Assembly (NCBI RefSeq): GCF_049348705.1
Contig: NZ_CP186485.1
Location: 310,001 to 374,000, forward strand
Origin: Paracoxiella cheracis
GTDB lineage: Bacteria; Pseudomonadota; Gammaproteobacteria; Coxiellales; Coxiellaceae
DNA length: 64,000 bases
Direction of reading: 5' to 3'
Shown: positions 7,958-16,879 of the stretch, piece after piece
How the letters are laid out: every line of letters starts with the position of its first letter
Numbering within the stretch: position 1 is the first letter of the stretch
Position numbers and translations under genes: made by a program
Notes under the pieces: model-generated
What the model was told of the DNA's origin: nothing
The model's input: the letters and a program-made list of their open reading frames with translations, nothing else
Databases searched by the model: none

Positions 7958-10066
7958 ATGGAAAATTACGCAGAAAGATCCTTAGCGAGTCTTACGATTA
8001 ACTCCCTAAAAGGTGTCGGGCCGCGAGTGGCAGAGCATTTATCTCGTCTGAATATTCACAAGGTCCAAGATTTATTATTTCATTTGCCGTTGCGTTATCA
8101 AGATCGAACACGGATTTCATCGATTGCTTCCTTGAAAGCGGGTGATCAAGTGTTAATTGAAGGCACCATACAGCTTGGTAGTGTTGTTTTTCGTGGGCGC
8201 CGTAATTTAATTTGTCGTGTCATAGACGCTACTGGCACTATAATTTTGCGTTTTTTTCATTTTAATGCAACTCAGCTACAACGTTTATCGACGCCGGGAT
8301 TACAAATACGCTGTTTTGGTGAGGTTCGTCAGAATTATAATGGCGGGTTAGAAATGGTCCATCCCGAATATCGGATTGTGAATGAAGGAGAACCGCAGAT
8401 ACTCGAGGACAGGCTCACGCCAATTTATCCAACAACGAAAGGATTACAACAAGCGACCTTGCGGAAATTAACGGCTCAAGCATTAGATTTATTGCAACAA
8501 GAAGCAGATAATATCGAATTATTGCCAGAAGATTTATTGCGTCAATTTCAATTACCTCAGTTGCAGGAAGCTTTAATCTATGTCCATAGGCCGCCTCCAA
8601 AAGCGCCCACGGATTTATTGCAGAATGGCCAACACCCTACACAACAACGCTTAGCACTTGAGGAATTAATTGCGCATCAGTTGGGATTGCAGCGTTTACG
8701 CAACCAGATAAAACAGCACAAGGCGCCTGTTTTATGTGGACAACCCAATAATGATCTACAAACGTCTTTGAAAAAACTATTGCCATTTCAATTAACGGCC
8801 GCGCAACAACGCGTTATTCATGAGATTAATGAAGATATTGTGAATGGAACACCTATGCTGCGGTTGGTTCAAGGTGATGTGGGTTCGGGAAAAACAATTG
8901 TCGCTATCATGTCTGTGCTGCGTGCTGTGGAAAATGGGTATCAAGCCGCAGTCATGGCGCCAACAGAAATTTTAGCCGAACAGCATTTAAGATCATTCGA
9001 TACGTGGTTGGCTCCGTTCGGGATTAAAATAGGCTGGCTGTCAGGGAGTCTAACCCATCGTGAGCGCAACGAGGCACTGAAAAAAATTCGGGTTGGTGAG
9101 TATCAGGTGGTGATTGGAACGCATGCCTTATTTCAAAAGGATGTCGAGTTTTCAAATTTGGCGTTGGTCGTTATCGATGAACAACACCGTTTTGGGGTGC
9201 ATCAACGATTGGCACTAAAAACAAAGGGAATTCTTGACGATTGTTATCCCCATCAACTTATTATGACAGCAACGCCCATTCCAAGAACGTTGGCGATGAC
9301 AGCGTACGTTGATTTGGATGTATCAATCATTGATGAATTACCGCCGGGGCGTGTGCCTATCAATACTTTATTGATTTCTAACTCACGTCGTTCTGAAGTG
9401 ATCGATCGGGTGCGTGCGAGCTGCCTACAGGGACAGCAAGCTTACTGGGTTTGCATGTTGATCGAAGACTCAGAAGCATTGCAATGTCAGGCAGCAGAGG
9501 TAACGGCAAAAGAATTGCAGCAATTATTACCCAATTTAAAAGTGGGTTTAATCCACGGTCGGTTAAAAGCTACTGATAAAGAAGCTATGATGAGTGCCTT
9601 TAAAAAGGGTGCTATTGATTTATTAGTGGCAACGACCGTGATCGAAGTGGGTGTTGATGTGCCCAATGCCAATTTAATGGTGATTGAGAACCCCGAGCGA
9701 TTGGGTTTGTCACAGCTTCATCAACTGCGCGGCAGGATTGGTCGTGGTACGCAAGAAAGTCATTGTGTGTTGTTGTACCAAAAACCGTTATCGCGCACGG
9801 CAGAACAACGTTTGGCTATTATGCGGCGCACCAATGATGGATTTGTCATTGCACAAGAAGATTTGAATCTGCGTGGTCCCGGTGAAATTTTGGGAACTCG
9901 TCAAGCCGGTCTGTTACGATTGCAAGTCGCTGATTTACTTCGTGATAAAACCTTATTGCCGCGTGTTCGTCATGCCGGTGAGTGGATCGTACAAAAGCAT
10001 CCTGAGCGTGTTGCTCCGCTTATGCGACGATGGCTGCATGGGTTGGAACAATATGTAGAAGTGTAG
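7958..10066 (+). CDS. recG: ATP-dependent DNA helicase RecG
   Basis: 702 aa. RecG remodels stalled forks and branch-migrates Holliday junctions. The N-terminal wedge/OB region (about 15-170: LKGVGPRVAEHLSRL, LPLRYQDRT) is followed by superfamily 2 motifs: Walker A GDVGSGKTIVA (about 305-315), DEQHRFG (motif II), TATPIPRT (motif III), ATTVIEVGVDVPNA (motif V) and QLRGRIGRG (motif VI). GGAGGTG lies upstream of the ATG. It ends the spoT-ridA-recG run. Confidence 0.97.
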   Translation: MENYAERSLASLTINSLKGVGPRVAEHLSRLNIHKVQDLLFHLPLRYQDRTRISSIASLKAGDQVLIEGTIQLGSVVFRGRRNLICRVIDATGTIILRFFHFNATQLQRLSTPGLQIRCFGEVRQNYNGGLEMVHPEYRIVNEGEPQILEDRLTPIYPTTKGLQQATLRKLTAQALDLLQQEADNIELLPEDLLRQFQLPQLQEALIYVHRPPPKAPTDLLQNGQHPTQQRLALEELIAHQLGLQRLRNQIKQHKAPVLCGQPNNDLQTSLKKLLPFQLTAAQQRVIHEINEDIVNGTPMLRLVQGDVGSGKTIVAIMSVLRAVENGYQAAVMAPTEILAEQHLRSFDTWLAPFGIKIGWLSGSLTHRERNEALKKIRVGEYQVVIGTHALFQKDVEFSNLALVVIDEQHRFGVHQRLALKTKGILDDCYPHQLIMTATPIPRTLAMTAYVDLDVSIIDELPPGRVPINTLLISNSRRSEVIDRVRASCLQGQQAYWVCMLIEDSEALQCQAAEVTAKELQQLLPNLKVGLIHGRLKATDKEAMMSAFKKGAIDLLVATTVIEVGVDVPNANLMVIENPERLGLSQLHQLRGRIGRGTQESHCVLLYQKPLSRTAEQRLAIMRRTNDGFVIAQEDLNLRGPGEILGTRQAGLLRLQVADLLRDKTLLPRVRHAGEWIVQKHPERVAPLMRRWLHGLEQYVEV

Positions 10067-10160
10067 GTTAGGGATTGGGTCTTCTTCATAGTAATTGGCT
10101 TCATTTATTGATAATATTTGCAAACTTCAGGTTGTTTCTTTTCAATAGAGAGGGATATCA

Positions 10161-10814
10161 ATGTTTATAAAACGATCACTTTGTTCCAGCGCCTTTCTAT
10201 TTGCTTTATTTGCATTGATGGAAATTTATTCATGCTCAGCAGTTGCAGATACTACTGCAAAAACTAACAGTTACTACACGCGTGGCGTTTATGTGGATGT
10301 CAATGCTGGATATGCCTCGATTAATTGGAAGGATTTTGATCCAACGCGAAACTTTAATTTCTCGAGTAATGGCAGCGGTGGTTTTACTATTGGGGCGGAT
10401 ACAGGTTATGAATATAACCGCTACCTTGCTTTTGAGTTGGGCTGGTATTATTTGCCGCAAGCAAAATACAACACGTTAAATAATATTAATTTTAAAGTCC
10501 AATCATGGTTTGCTTATTTTGGTCTTAAGCTGTCGGTACCTGTATCTCAGCGGTTTTATTTCTTTGGTAAATTGGCATTGGCCTATCGCTATCTGAAATT
10601 TAAGTCATCTCCAGGTGGTTTTGCGCCTGATGGTTCACATAACCTCTGGAGACCGCTGGGTGCGTTAGGATGGCGATATTATTTTGGCCCAAATTGGTCG
10701 ATCTTAATGCAGTATATATATATGCCAGGAAGAAAGAGCAACTCAGCAGGAGCAGTGGTTTCACCGCCGGTGAACATGATTACGCTTGGTTATTCTTATC
10801 GTTTTGAAGTTTAG
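10161..10814 (+). CDS. Outer-membrane beta-barrel protein, family member 1
   Basis: 217 aa with a signal peptide (residues 1-29, ending CSAVADT) and a small OmpA/opacity-type barrel of alternating aromatic strands. Motifs shared with the four relatives downstream are VDVNAGYASINW, GADTGYEYNRYLAFELGWYYLP, a central FAYFGLKLSVP strand, and WSILMQYIYMPG followed by NMITLGYSYRF near the C-terminus. AGAGAGGG precedes the ATG. It lacks the GGPEY motif after the signal that members 2-5 carry in some form. The role (porin, adhesin or stabiliser) cannot be read from the sequence. Confidence 0.85.
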   Translation: MFIKRSLCSSAFLFALFALMEIYSCSAVADTTAKTNSYYTRGVYVDVNAGYASINWKDFDPTRNFNFSSNGSGGFTIGADTGYEYNRYLAFELGWYYLPQAKYNTLNNINFKVQSWFAYFGLKLSVPVSQRFYFFGKLALAYRYLKFKSSPGGFAPDGSHNLWRPLGALGWRYYFGPNWSILMQYIYMPGRKSNSAGAVVSPPVNMITLGYSYRFEV

Positions 10815-11928
10815 AGCTGCCACCACATTGAGACAGGGAGTCGAGCGTGTTTAAAAAAATAATCACATTTTTATTCATTTCCTTTATTAGCATTGGTATG
10901 ACGACCGTCTTAGCTGGCGGTGTAGAATATATTCCACCGCCACCGATTTATTCTGGTTTTTATATAGAAGCAAATTTAGGTGTGGCTTTTCGTGATTGGG
11001 AGCAGGAAGGTTTGCTCCAAGATTATATTGTCATTGCACAAGGTGGCACGGCGTTTGGTAAATTTGTTGATGGTGATTCTGGTTTTTTGTGGGTCTGTAA
11101 ATAAGATTGTGTAAATGCGATAGTCAGGGAAAGGTCGTTAAAATTATACGGAGTCTTTGACTATGGCAATGAAAACCAATAAATTAGATCCACAGGTTGT
11201 GGAATATTTTCTCAAACATACCAAGACCGCATCTGATATTTTCGGTGATACTGGTTTGTTAAAGGAGTTAAAAAAGGCACTGACGGAGCGTATTCTGGAA
11301 GGGGAGCTGACGGACGCGCTGGGTTATGCAAAACACGAAGTGTCTGGCCACAATAGTGGTAATTCCCGCAATGGGCACAGCCAAAAAACGATCAAAACAA
11401 CAGATGGCGAGATGACCATTGAGGTTCCTCGTGATCGTAACAATGAGTTTGTACCGCAATTGATTCCAAAACATCAAACCCGCTTTGATGATTTGGATGA
11501 CAAAATTATGAGTCTTTATGCACGGGGTATGACTACCCGTGATATTCAAGATCAGTTGAAAGATTTGTATGGCACAACTATTTGTTCGAGTCTCATTTCT
11601 ACAGTAACCAACGAAGTGATTGAAGAAGTGAAGGCTTGGCAAAGTCGTCCGTTGGACAAGGTGTATCCGATTGTGTATTTGGACGCTTTAGTGATTAAAG
11701 TGCAGCAAGATAAAAAGGTTATCAATAAGGCATTGTATTTGGCTTTAGGAATTAATATCGATGGGCAAAAAGAATTGCTAGGTATTTGGATTAGCCAAAA
11801 TGAGGGCGCTAAATTCTGGTTGAATGTATTAACGGAGTTAAAAAATCGAGGCCTAGAAGATATCCTGATTTGTTGCGTTGACGGGCTAACGGGCTTTCCT
11901 GATGCGATTGGCGCTGTGTATCCTAACA

Positions 11929-13649
11929 TTGGACTTTGGATAAATTTATAAAAATAATTAAAAATTGCTTGACATAGAAACCGAAAAAAAATTTTACGTT
12001 GTAAACAACGTTTGTTCGAAAAAATAAAATAAGGAACAAACGATGTTAGCGACAGAAAAACTAAAACAATTCCGTACATTCCTCTACAACATCTTCCCCG
12101 CGCGACGCGATGCCAATATGAATTTACTCGATGCCCTTTCAAGCCATGGCCATCGCTGCAAAACACCCATAGAATTATGTGAATCGCCATACTTTGAACG
12201 TGAATACAGTAGTATTACCGATGCGATTAGCGATGGTTTGTCGGTAGCAAATTGTTGGGATAGCATGATGAAAATACAATATGAACATGTGAGTCATAGC
12301 GATGACCGTGTGATCATTATTGCGGATACGACACCACAGTCGCGTCAAAGTGCACACTGTGTTGAAGATCGCCATGTGGTTTACAGCCCTAATCCAGCAC
12401 CGGGTAACAAACCGATTACCATTGGACATGAATATTCAACGGTATCACTATTGCCCAATGATGGTGCAGCTCAAGAAAAGCATTGGTTAGTTCCACTGGA
12501 TACGAGGCGCGTTAAAAGCGATGAAAAAGGCAATGTAGTTGGGATGCAGCAAATTAACCGTTGTATTGCAGACTTAGCGCTTACTCATAAATTGGTGGTT
12601 AGCGTGGCTGATTCAAAATATGGTACAGAAGCTTGCCGTAAACTGGTTAGCGAAAATCCCAATTGGGTACATCTTTTCCGTTTTAACAGTACCCGTAATG
12701 TTTTCGCGCCCGCATCAATAGAAGATAATACCTCAGGAAGTATAAAACGCTATGGTGATGCGATGAAACTAAACGACAGCACGACTCACCGTGAATCCGA
12801 TGAGATTGTGCAGCAACCCATTACAACCCGCAGTGGCAAAACTTACCAATTGGAGATTAAAATATGGCGTGACCAATTACTGCGTGGTTCAAAGCAATTT
12901 AAAGGATATGAGCATCCTGTTACTGTTGTGCAATTGGTTGCGGTTGATGCTAACGGTAAATCTTTATATAAAAATCCACTCTGGTTAGGACTCGCTGGTG
13001 AACGACGTAATGAAATCACAGCATTAGAAGCGTATCACTATTACGATAGACGCTATGACATTGAACACTACTTTCGTTTTGGTAAAGACAAACTGTTATT
13101 TGACCGATACCAAACACCGGATGTTAAGCACGAAGAAGATTGGTGGCGGATGACAGCATTAGCGTATACGCAACTTTATCTAGCGAGGAATCTTGCCCCG
13201 ATTTTACCGAAAAAATGGGAGCGGTATTTGCCGAGCTTCCAAGTGGATAACGAAAAACCATCAATAACTGCGACCCCTTCACAAACGCAACGGGGTTTTT
13301 CTACGGTGCTTGATACCGTTGGCACGCCTGCTAATCTCTGCAAACCACGCGGTAATCCGCAAGGCAGAACCAAAGGTGATACGCAGGGGAAACGCACGCG
13401 ACATCCTGCTATTTTCAAAAATAGCAACTCAAAAATTAAAACGATTCAGAGGACTGAAGAAAAGACGCAAAACTCAGACCCTGAAAAAATAGAGGATTTG
13501 ATTGGGATAGTAAAATCATGGTTGGATAAAATAAATTTTACACCTGAGCAATTCTACGAATTGCTGCAAAAAACAGCTTAAGATTTAGAAACTCACATTT
13601 TTTGATTATTGTCCTAACTGGCAAGGGATTTTATTTATCCAAAGTCCAA
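11929..13649 (+). mobile_element. IS4-like element nested in IS256 copy 1
   Basis: 1721 bp. The terminal inverted repeats are TTGGACTTTGGATAAAT, perfect over 17 bp. The 6-bp target duplication CTAACA lies at 11923-11928 and 13650-13655, and the uninterrupted site is seen in IS256 copy 2. It carries one transposase gene and no passenger. Only one copy occurs in the window. Confidence 0.93.
12043..13581 (+). CDS. IS4-like DDE transposase
   Basis: 512 aa. AAGGA precedes the ATG. The IS4-superfamily signature Y-x2-R-x3-E-x6-K is visible in YYDRRYDIEHYFRFGKDKL (residues about 329-347), with DTTPQSRQ and VSVADSKYG as probable positions of the first two acidic residues. The C-terminal extension is basic and low in complexity (residues about 415-480). 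Transposition protein acting on the 17-bp ends. The IS701 group is an alternative label, but the 6-bp target duplication does not fit the 4-bp sites usual for IS701. Confidence 0.88.
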   Translation: MLATEKLKQFRTFLYNIFPARRDANMNLLDALSSHGHRCKTPIELCESPYFEREYSSITDAISDGLSVANCWDSMMKIQYEHVSHSDDRVIIIADTTPQSRQSAHCVEDRHVVYSPNPAPGNKPITIGHEYSTVSLLPNDGAAQEKHWLVPLDTRRVKSDEKGNVVGMQQINRCIADLALTHKLVVSVADSKYGTEACRKLVSENPNWVHLFRFNSTRNVFAPASIEDNTSGSIKRYGDAMKLNDSTTHRESDEIVQQPITTRSGKTYQLEIKIWRDQLLRGSKQFKGYEHPVTVVQLVAVDANGKSLYKNPLWLGLAGERRNEITALEAYHYYDRRYDIEHYFRFGKDKLLFDRYQTPDVKHEEDWWRMTALAYTQLYLARNLAPILPKKWERYLPSFQVDNEKPSITATPSQTQRGFSTVLDTVGTPANLCKPRGNPQGRTKGDTQGKRTRHPAIFKNSNSKIKTIQRTEEKTQNSDPEKIEDLIGIVKSWLDKINFTPEQFYELLQKTA

Positions 13650-14802
13650 CTAACACTCAAGTACAGCTTTGCATTGTACACATGGTGCGGAATTCATTGC
13701 GCTATGTGGGTTGGAAAAAGAAAAAAGAAGTGGCCGCTGACTTAAAAGCTATTTATTCGGCCAGTACGGTTGAAGAAGCAGAATTGGCGCTGACGAGTTT
13801 CTCTGAGAAATGGGATGCTGAATTTCCCTCGATTGCCAAAAGTTGGTTGACTCATTGGGAGCGCATTGTGCCATTTTTTGCTTATCCGGCAGAAATTCGG
13901 AGGGTGATTTATACCACTAACGCTATTGAATCACTGAACATGAGTATCCGAAAAGTTATTAAAAATAAACGAGTTTTTCCGTCGGACGATGCCGCTTTAA
14001 AACAACTCTATTTAGGGTTAAAAAATATAGCCAAAAAATGGACCATGCCGATTCGAGACTGGGGTGCCGCCATGAATCGTTTTGCCCTTATGTTTGAAGA
14101 TCGCCTGGCGGATTTTGTATAAAACTTAAAATTCATAAGAGAGGAAATTAATTTGAACGCAATGTAGTTTTTGATAAAATTAAAAAATCAGTTAACACAA
14201 TGGCTGATTCATAATTCTGACTGACGCGATTTACACAAACTAATAAACAGTCCCTTTTTTGTATGGTTTTGATATTGGATATCAATGGAATCGTTTGTTT
14301 TCAGCAGAGTTAGGGTATCTGCGTTTGTCGAGCATGAATTATTATGTGCCTCTTGGCGTTATTATTCAGGATGGCAACTTGATGAGAATTAGGTCACGTT
14401 ACGTAGCTTACGTTGCATTAAAGTTTGTTTATCCTATTATTCAAAACTTATACGTTACTGCAAAACTGGGTGCTGCCTATCTTGATAATGAAGTTACTTT
14501 TTCATTTATTCCTGTGTCGGGTTTACCACAGAAAGCAGATTATTGGGCGCCCGTCTTCGCTTTCGGCTTGCAGTATTATTTTAATTGGGATTGGTCAATA
14601 AATGCACAGTATATGTTTCTGCCAGGTTACCCACGACGGCCACTGGATGGAATATTTCGAAAAATACCGGTACCTCATGCGAATATTGTAACTGTTGGTG
14701 TAGGTTATAAGTTTGCTGTTTAGCCGATTTTTCGTTGGTTGTCTATTGATAGTGGCTTCGGTAAAATCAATTAACATTTTTTGTGCGTGAGAGGGAGATC
14801 GA

Positions 14803-15504
14803 ATGCTAGTAAGAAGATTTACAACGCTATCTGCTGTGATCCTAATGAGTTTAACTACTACGATCGCGATGGCTGGCGGTCCCGAATATGTACCGCCAAA
14901 TTATTCTGGAATTTATTTAGAACTTAATTTAGGGTATGCGCATATCGACTGGCGTAATTACGCATTAGGAATACCAAATTTTGGTGGTCAGTTTTCAACA
15001 GGTCTTTCGAATACGCTCGGTGGTTTTTCTGTCGGACCAGATATTGGCTACCAATTCAATGAATATTGGTTGCTGGAAGCAGGGTGGTATTATCTGCCAG
15101 AAGTGAGAGGTACGGCACCGGTAGTAGTGTCGGTGGGGCCTTTTATTGCAGATAAAGCGACGGCTTGGTTTGTTTATCTTGCTGGTAAGCTGACGATTCC
15201 AATTTATTATGGCACGTATATATTTGCAAAAGTGGGTGGTGCGTATCGTCAAACACGATTAACGGCGAATGCCGCTGCTGTGAATCCTGTTACTGGGCAG
15301 TCGTTGCCTATTACGGGTCGTTACTGGACACCCCTATTTGGAGCTGGAATTCAATATTACATCACTCCAAATTGGTCAATAAACGCACAATATTTGTATG
15401 TGCCTGGTTATCAGCACTTTATTCCAGCAACTACAAACAATCGTTTAAATGTTCCGGCCGCGAGCATTATTTTAGCGGGTGTCGGTTATAAATTTTTGTT
15501 TTAA
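14803..15504 (+). CDS. Outer-membrane beta-barrel protein, member 3
   Basis: 233 aa. The signal peptide (1-24) is cut before GGPEYVPP, the family's post-signal motif. Then come YSGIYLELNLGYAHIDW, GPDIGYQFNEYWLLEAGWYYLPE, FVYLAGKLTIPI, IFAKVGGAYRQTR, WSINAQYLYVPGYQ and a terminal IILAGVGYKFLF, ending in an aromatic residue as expected for BAM-assembled barrels. GAGAGGGAG precedes the ATG. It is the closest relative of the interrupted gene before it, with which it shares length and terminal strands, and probably arose by tandem duplication. Confidence 0.87.
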   Translation: MLVRRFTTLSAVILMSLTTTIAMAGGPEYVPPNYSGIYLELNLGYAHIDWRNYALGIPNFGGQFSTGLSNTLGGFSVGPDIGYQFNEYWLLEAGWYYLPEVRGTAPVVVSVGPFIADKATAWFVYLAGKLTIPIYYGTYIFAKVGGAYRQTRLTANAAAVNPVTGQSLPITGRYWTPLFGAGIQYYITPNWSINAQYLYVPGYQHFIPATTNNRLNVPAASIILAGVGYKFLF

Positions 15505-15953
15505 TTCCGATTAAGAATCCTTCACGAAATTTATTTTAAGCTAATTAAATGGTATGCAACTGCGGCGTAGAGATTACTTTTTTGCGAGCATAAGTACAAT
15601 GAACGTATTTAGCAGTCAGGAATGGCGATTCCCGAAAAACAAAAAACCCAAGCACGATAAGTAAGTAATTGAAATTATTAAAGAGTTTTAAGGTTTTAAA
15701 GCAATTTCCAGAGGCATTTTTAATAAAACCTTAATATTTCATAATCTTCTCGATAGAAAAATAAAAAATAATTTTTTAGAAAAGGTGTTGTTTATTAAAC
15801 GTTTTAATTAAACATATCTGCTTTTTTTTACCTATTTTTACGGTTTTTTATTTTCAATTTGTAATTAATGGTTGCATTTAACATAACAGTAGGTTTAAAA
15901 TTCTTTTTCCTATGTAAATTCTGTTTTTATTTTGATTTAAAGAGGGGAATTAA
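15505..15953 (+). promoter_or_regulatory. Long AT-rich leader with promoter for barrel protein 4
   Basis: This 449-bp gap contains no convincing gene. A sigma-70-like promoter can be read as TTGCAT (15872-15877), 18 bp, TAAAAT (15896-15901), giving a leader of roughly 45 nt ahead of AAGAGGGG and the ATG at 15954. Several A/T tracts lie upstream of the -35 and could act as UP-element or bent DNA. Confidence 0.5.
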
Positions 15954-16700
15954 ATGTCGGTAAATAAATTATTGACTCTCACAGCAGTAGGTGTTGCATC
16001 TTTAGGTGTTGCAGCTGCTGCATTAGCGGGCGGACCGGAATATGCCCCAGCTCCTAGTTATGCAGGGATTTATCTTGAAGGTAACGTTGGTTACGCAGCG
16101 CGTAACTGGCTTAAAAGCGCACCAACTCCTTTTGGCATTTCGAACTTATCAAACGTAAGTGGAGGTGGTATAGCTAGCACTTCTAATCTTCGTGGCGGTT
16201 TCACGGGTGGTGTTGATGTTGGTTATCAATTTAATCAATACTTTGCTGTTGAAGCTGGCTGGATGTACTTGCCACGAGCTAAAGCTACTTTCAACACAAG
16301 TGATGCTACTTTCAATGCAGTTAATAGCCAAAGTGTAGCTACACCGTTTACAGCCTCTGTGAACTCTGGTCTTGCATATGGTGCCTTTAAAATGAGTGCT
16401 CCTGTTTACGAAAATACTTATATTTTCGGTAAATTAGGTGCTGGTTATGTTTATAACCGTGCTCAAGGTCTTCCAGCAGGTGTTACTTTTAGTAGCACTA
16501 ATGGCTCAGCAGGCGTTACTTGCTCTAACTACTGGAATCCATTATGGGCGGCTGGTGTTCAGTACTACTTTAACCCAAGTTTATCGGTTAACTTTCAGTA
16601 CATGAACATTGCTGGCTATAGCAAAGCATCCAGCAAAAACTTTGCAGCACCAAGCACTAACCTGTTTACAGTTGGTTTAGGTTACAAATTCTTAATGTAA
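15954..16700 (+). CDS. Outer-membrane beta-barrel protein, member 4
   Basis: 248 aa. The signal peptide (1-25) ends in AAALA before GGPEYAPAP. Strand motifs are YAGIYLEGNVGYAARNW, GVDVGYQFNQYFAVEAGWMYLP, GAFKMSAPVYENTYIFGKLGA, a C-S-N-YW segment and SLSVNFQYMNIAGYS, ending FTVGLGYKFLM. It has a strong ribosome-binding site (AGAGGGG), its own promoter and a textbook terminator, so it is probably the most highly expressed member. The loop regions are rich in Ser, Thr, Asn and Ala and differ most from the paralogues. Confidence 0.87.
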   Translation: MSVNKLLTLTAVGVASLGVAAAALAGGPEYAPAPSYAGIYLEGNVGYAARNWLKSAPTPFGISNLSNVSGGGIASTSNLRGGFTGGVDVGYQFNQYFAVEAGWMYLPRAKATFNTSDATFNAVNSQSVATPFTASVNSGLAYGAFKMSAPVYENTYIFGKLGAGYVYNRAQGLPAGVTFSSTNGSAGVTCSNYWNPLWAAGVQYYFNPSLSVNFQYMNIAGYSKASSKNFAAPSTNLFTVGLGYKFLM

Positions 16701-16722
16701 GAATTGTTAATCTAAGGTCTAG

Positions 16723-16750
16723 CGGGAGGCTTTGCCTCCCGTTTTTTTTT
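16723..16750 (+). terminator. Rho-independent terminator of barrel protein 4
   Basis: CGGGAGGC (16723-16730), loop TTT, GCCTCCCG (16734-16741), then nine T residues. Strong and clearly oriented for the upstream gene. Confidence 0.93.
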
Positions 16751-16815
16751 GTAGCTTTAGCTCTTCCTGAAAAAAAACAATAACAAACAAATACCTGTCG
16801 CCCGTGTGCTAATGG

Positions 16816-16842
16816 CTTGAAATCTCAGGCAATCACCCATAT
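16816..16842 (+). promoter_or_regulatory. Heat-shock (sigma-32) promoter of htpG
   Basis: CTTGAAA (16816-16822), 13-bp spacer, CCCATAT (16836-16842), matching the RpoH consensus CTTGAAA-N(11-16)-CCCCATNT in all but one position. It lies 38 bp before the htpG ATG, implying a short leader. Confidence 0.85.
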
Positions 16843-16879
16843 TTACAAGGTTAAGAAAGACTGACTCTCGGAGCACACT

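Larger units (their letters stand above)
11163..14122 (+). pseudogene. IS256-family transposase split by an inserted IS
   Basis: The mutator-type transposase begins at ATG 11163 (GGAG upstream; a TTG two codons earlier is also in frame) and is intact to 11928. After the nested element it resumes at 13656 with TQVQLCIVHMVRNSLRY and ends at 14122. The full copies elsewhere are 410-412 aa. DDE-region motifs visible are YLDALVIKVQ, CVDGLTGFPDAI and TTNAIESLNMSIRK. It has one substitution versus the others (GHNSGNS instead of GNNSGNS). Not functional in this copy. Confidence 0.93.
11091..14254 (+). mobile_element. IS256-family element, copy 1, itself carrying an IS4-like element
   Basis: The ends are GGGTCTGTAAATAAG on the left and CTAATAAACAGTCCC on the right, an imperfect inverted repeat of about 29 bp with the GGG(A/T)CTGT tip typical of IS256. 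The element is flanked by the 8-bp duplication TTTTTTGT. Subtracting the nested 1721-bp element and its 6-bp duplication leaves 1437 bp, exactly the length of the two intact copies in this window. Confidence 0.95.
10847..14723 (+). pseudogene. Outer-membrane barrel protein, member 2, split by a composite IS insertion
   Basis: The gene starts at 10847 with a signal peptide (ending TTVLAGGVEYIPPP) and is interrupted after 11090 by a 3164-bp insertion. It resumes at 14263 and ends at 14723. The 8-bp target copy TTTTTTGT is at 11083-11090 and 14255-14262. Removing the insert and one target copy restores an open frame of 234 codons across the junction (DGDSGFL joined to YGFDIGYQWNR), the size of its neighbours. 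As it stands, translation from 10847 would stop at 11104 with an 85-aa stub. The downstream part has the LGYLRLSSMNYYVP, WSINAQYMFLPGYP and TVGVGYKFAV strands of the family. Confidence 0.9.

Noticed and set aside
10847..11104. An 85-aa complete small outer-membrane protein
   Set aside because: The last codons (after GFL) are IS256 end sequence; with the matching 8-bp duplication the rest of the gene is found at 14263-14723, so it is a truncated gene.
11552..12190. A 212-codon minus-strand frame
   Set aside because: It crosses the boundary between IS256 and the nested IS4-like element and is antisense to both transposases; other IS256 copies contain only part of it.
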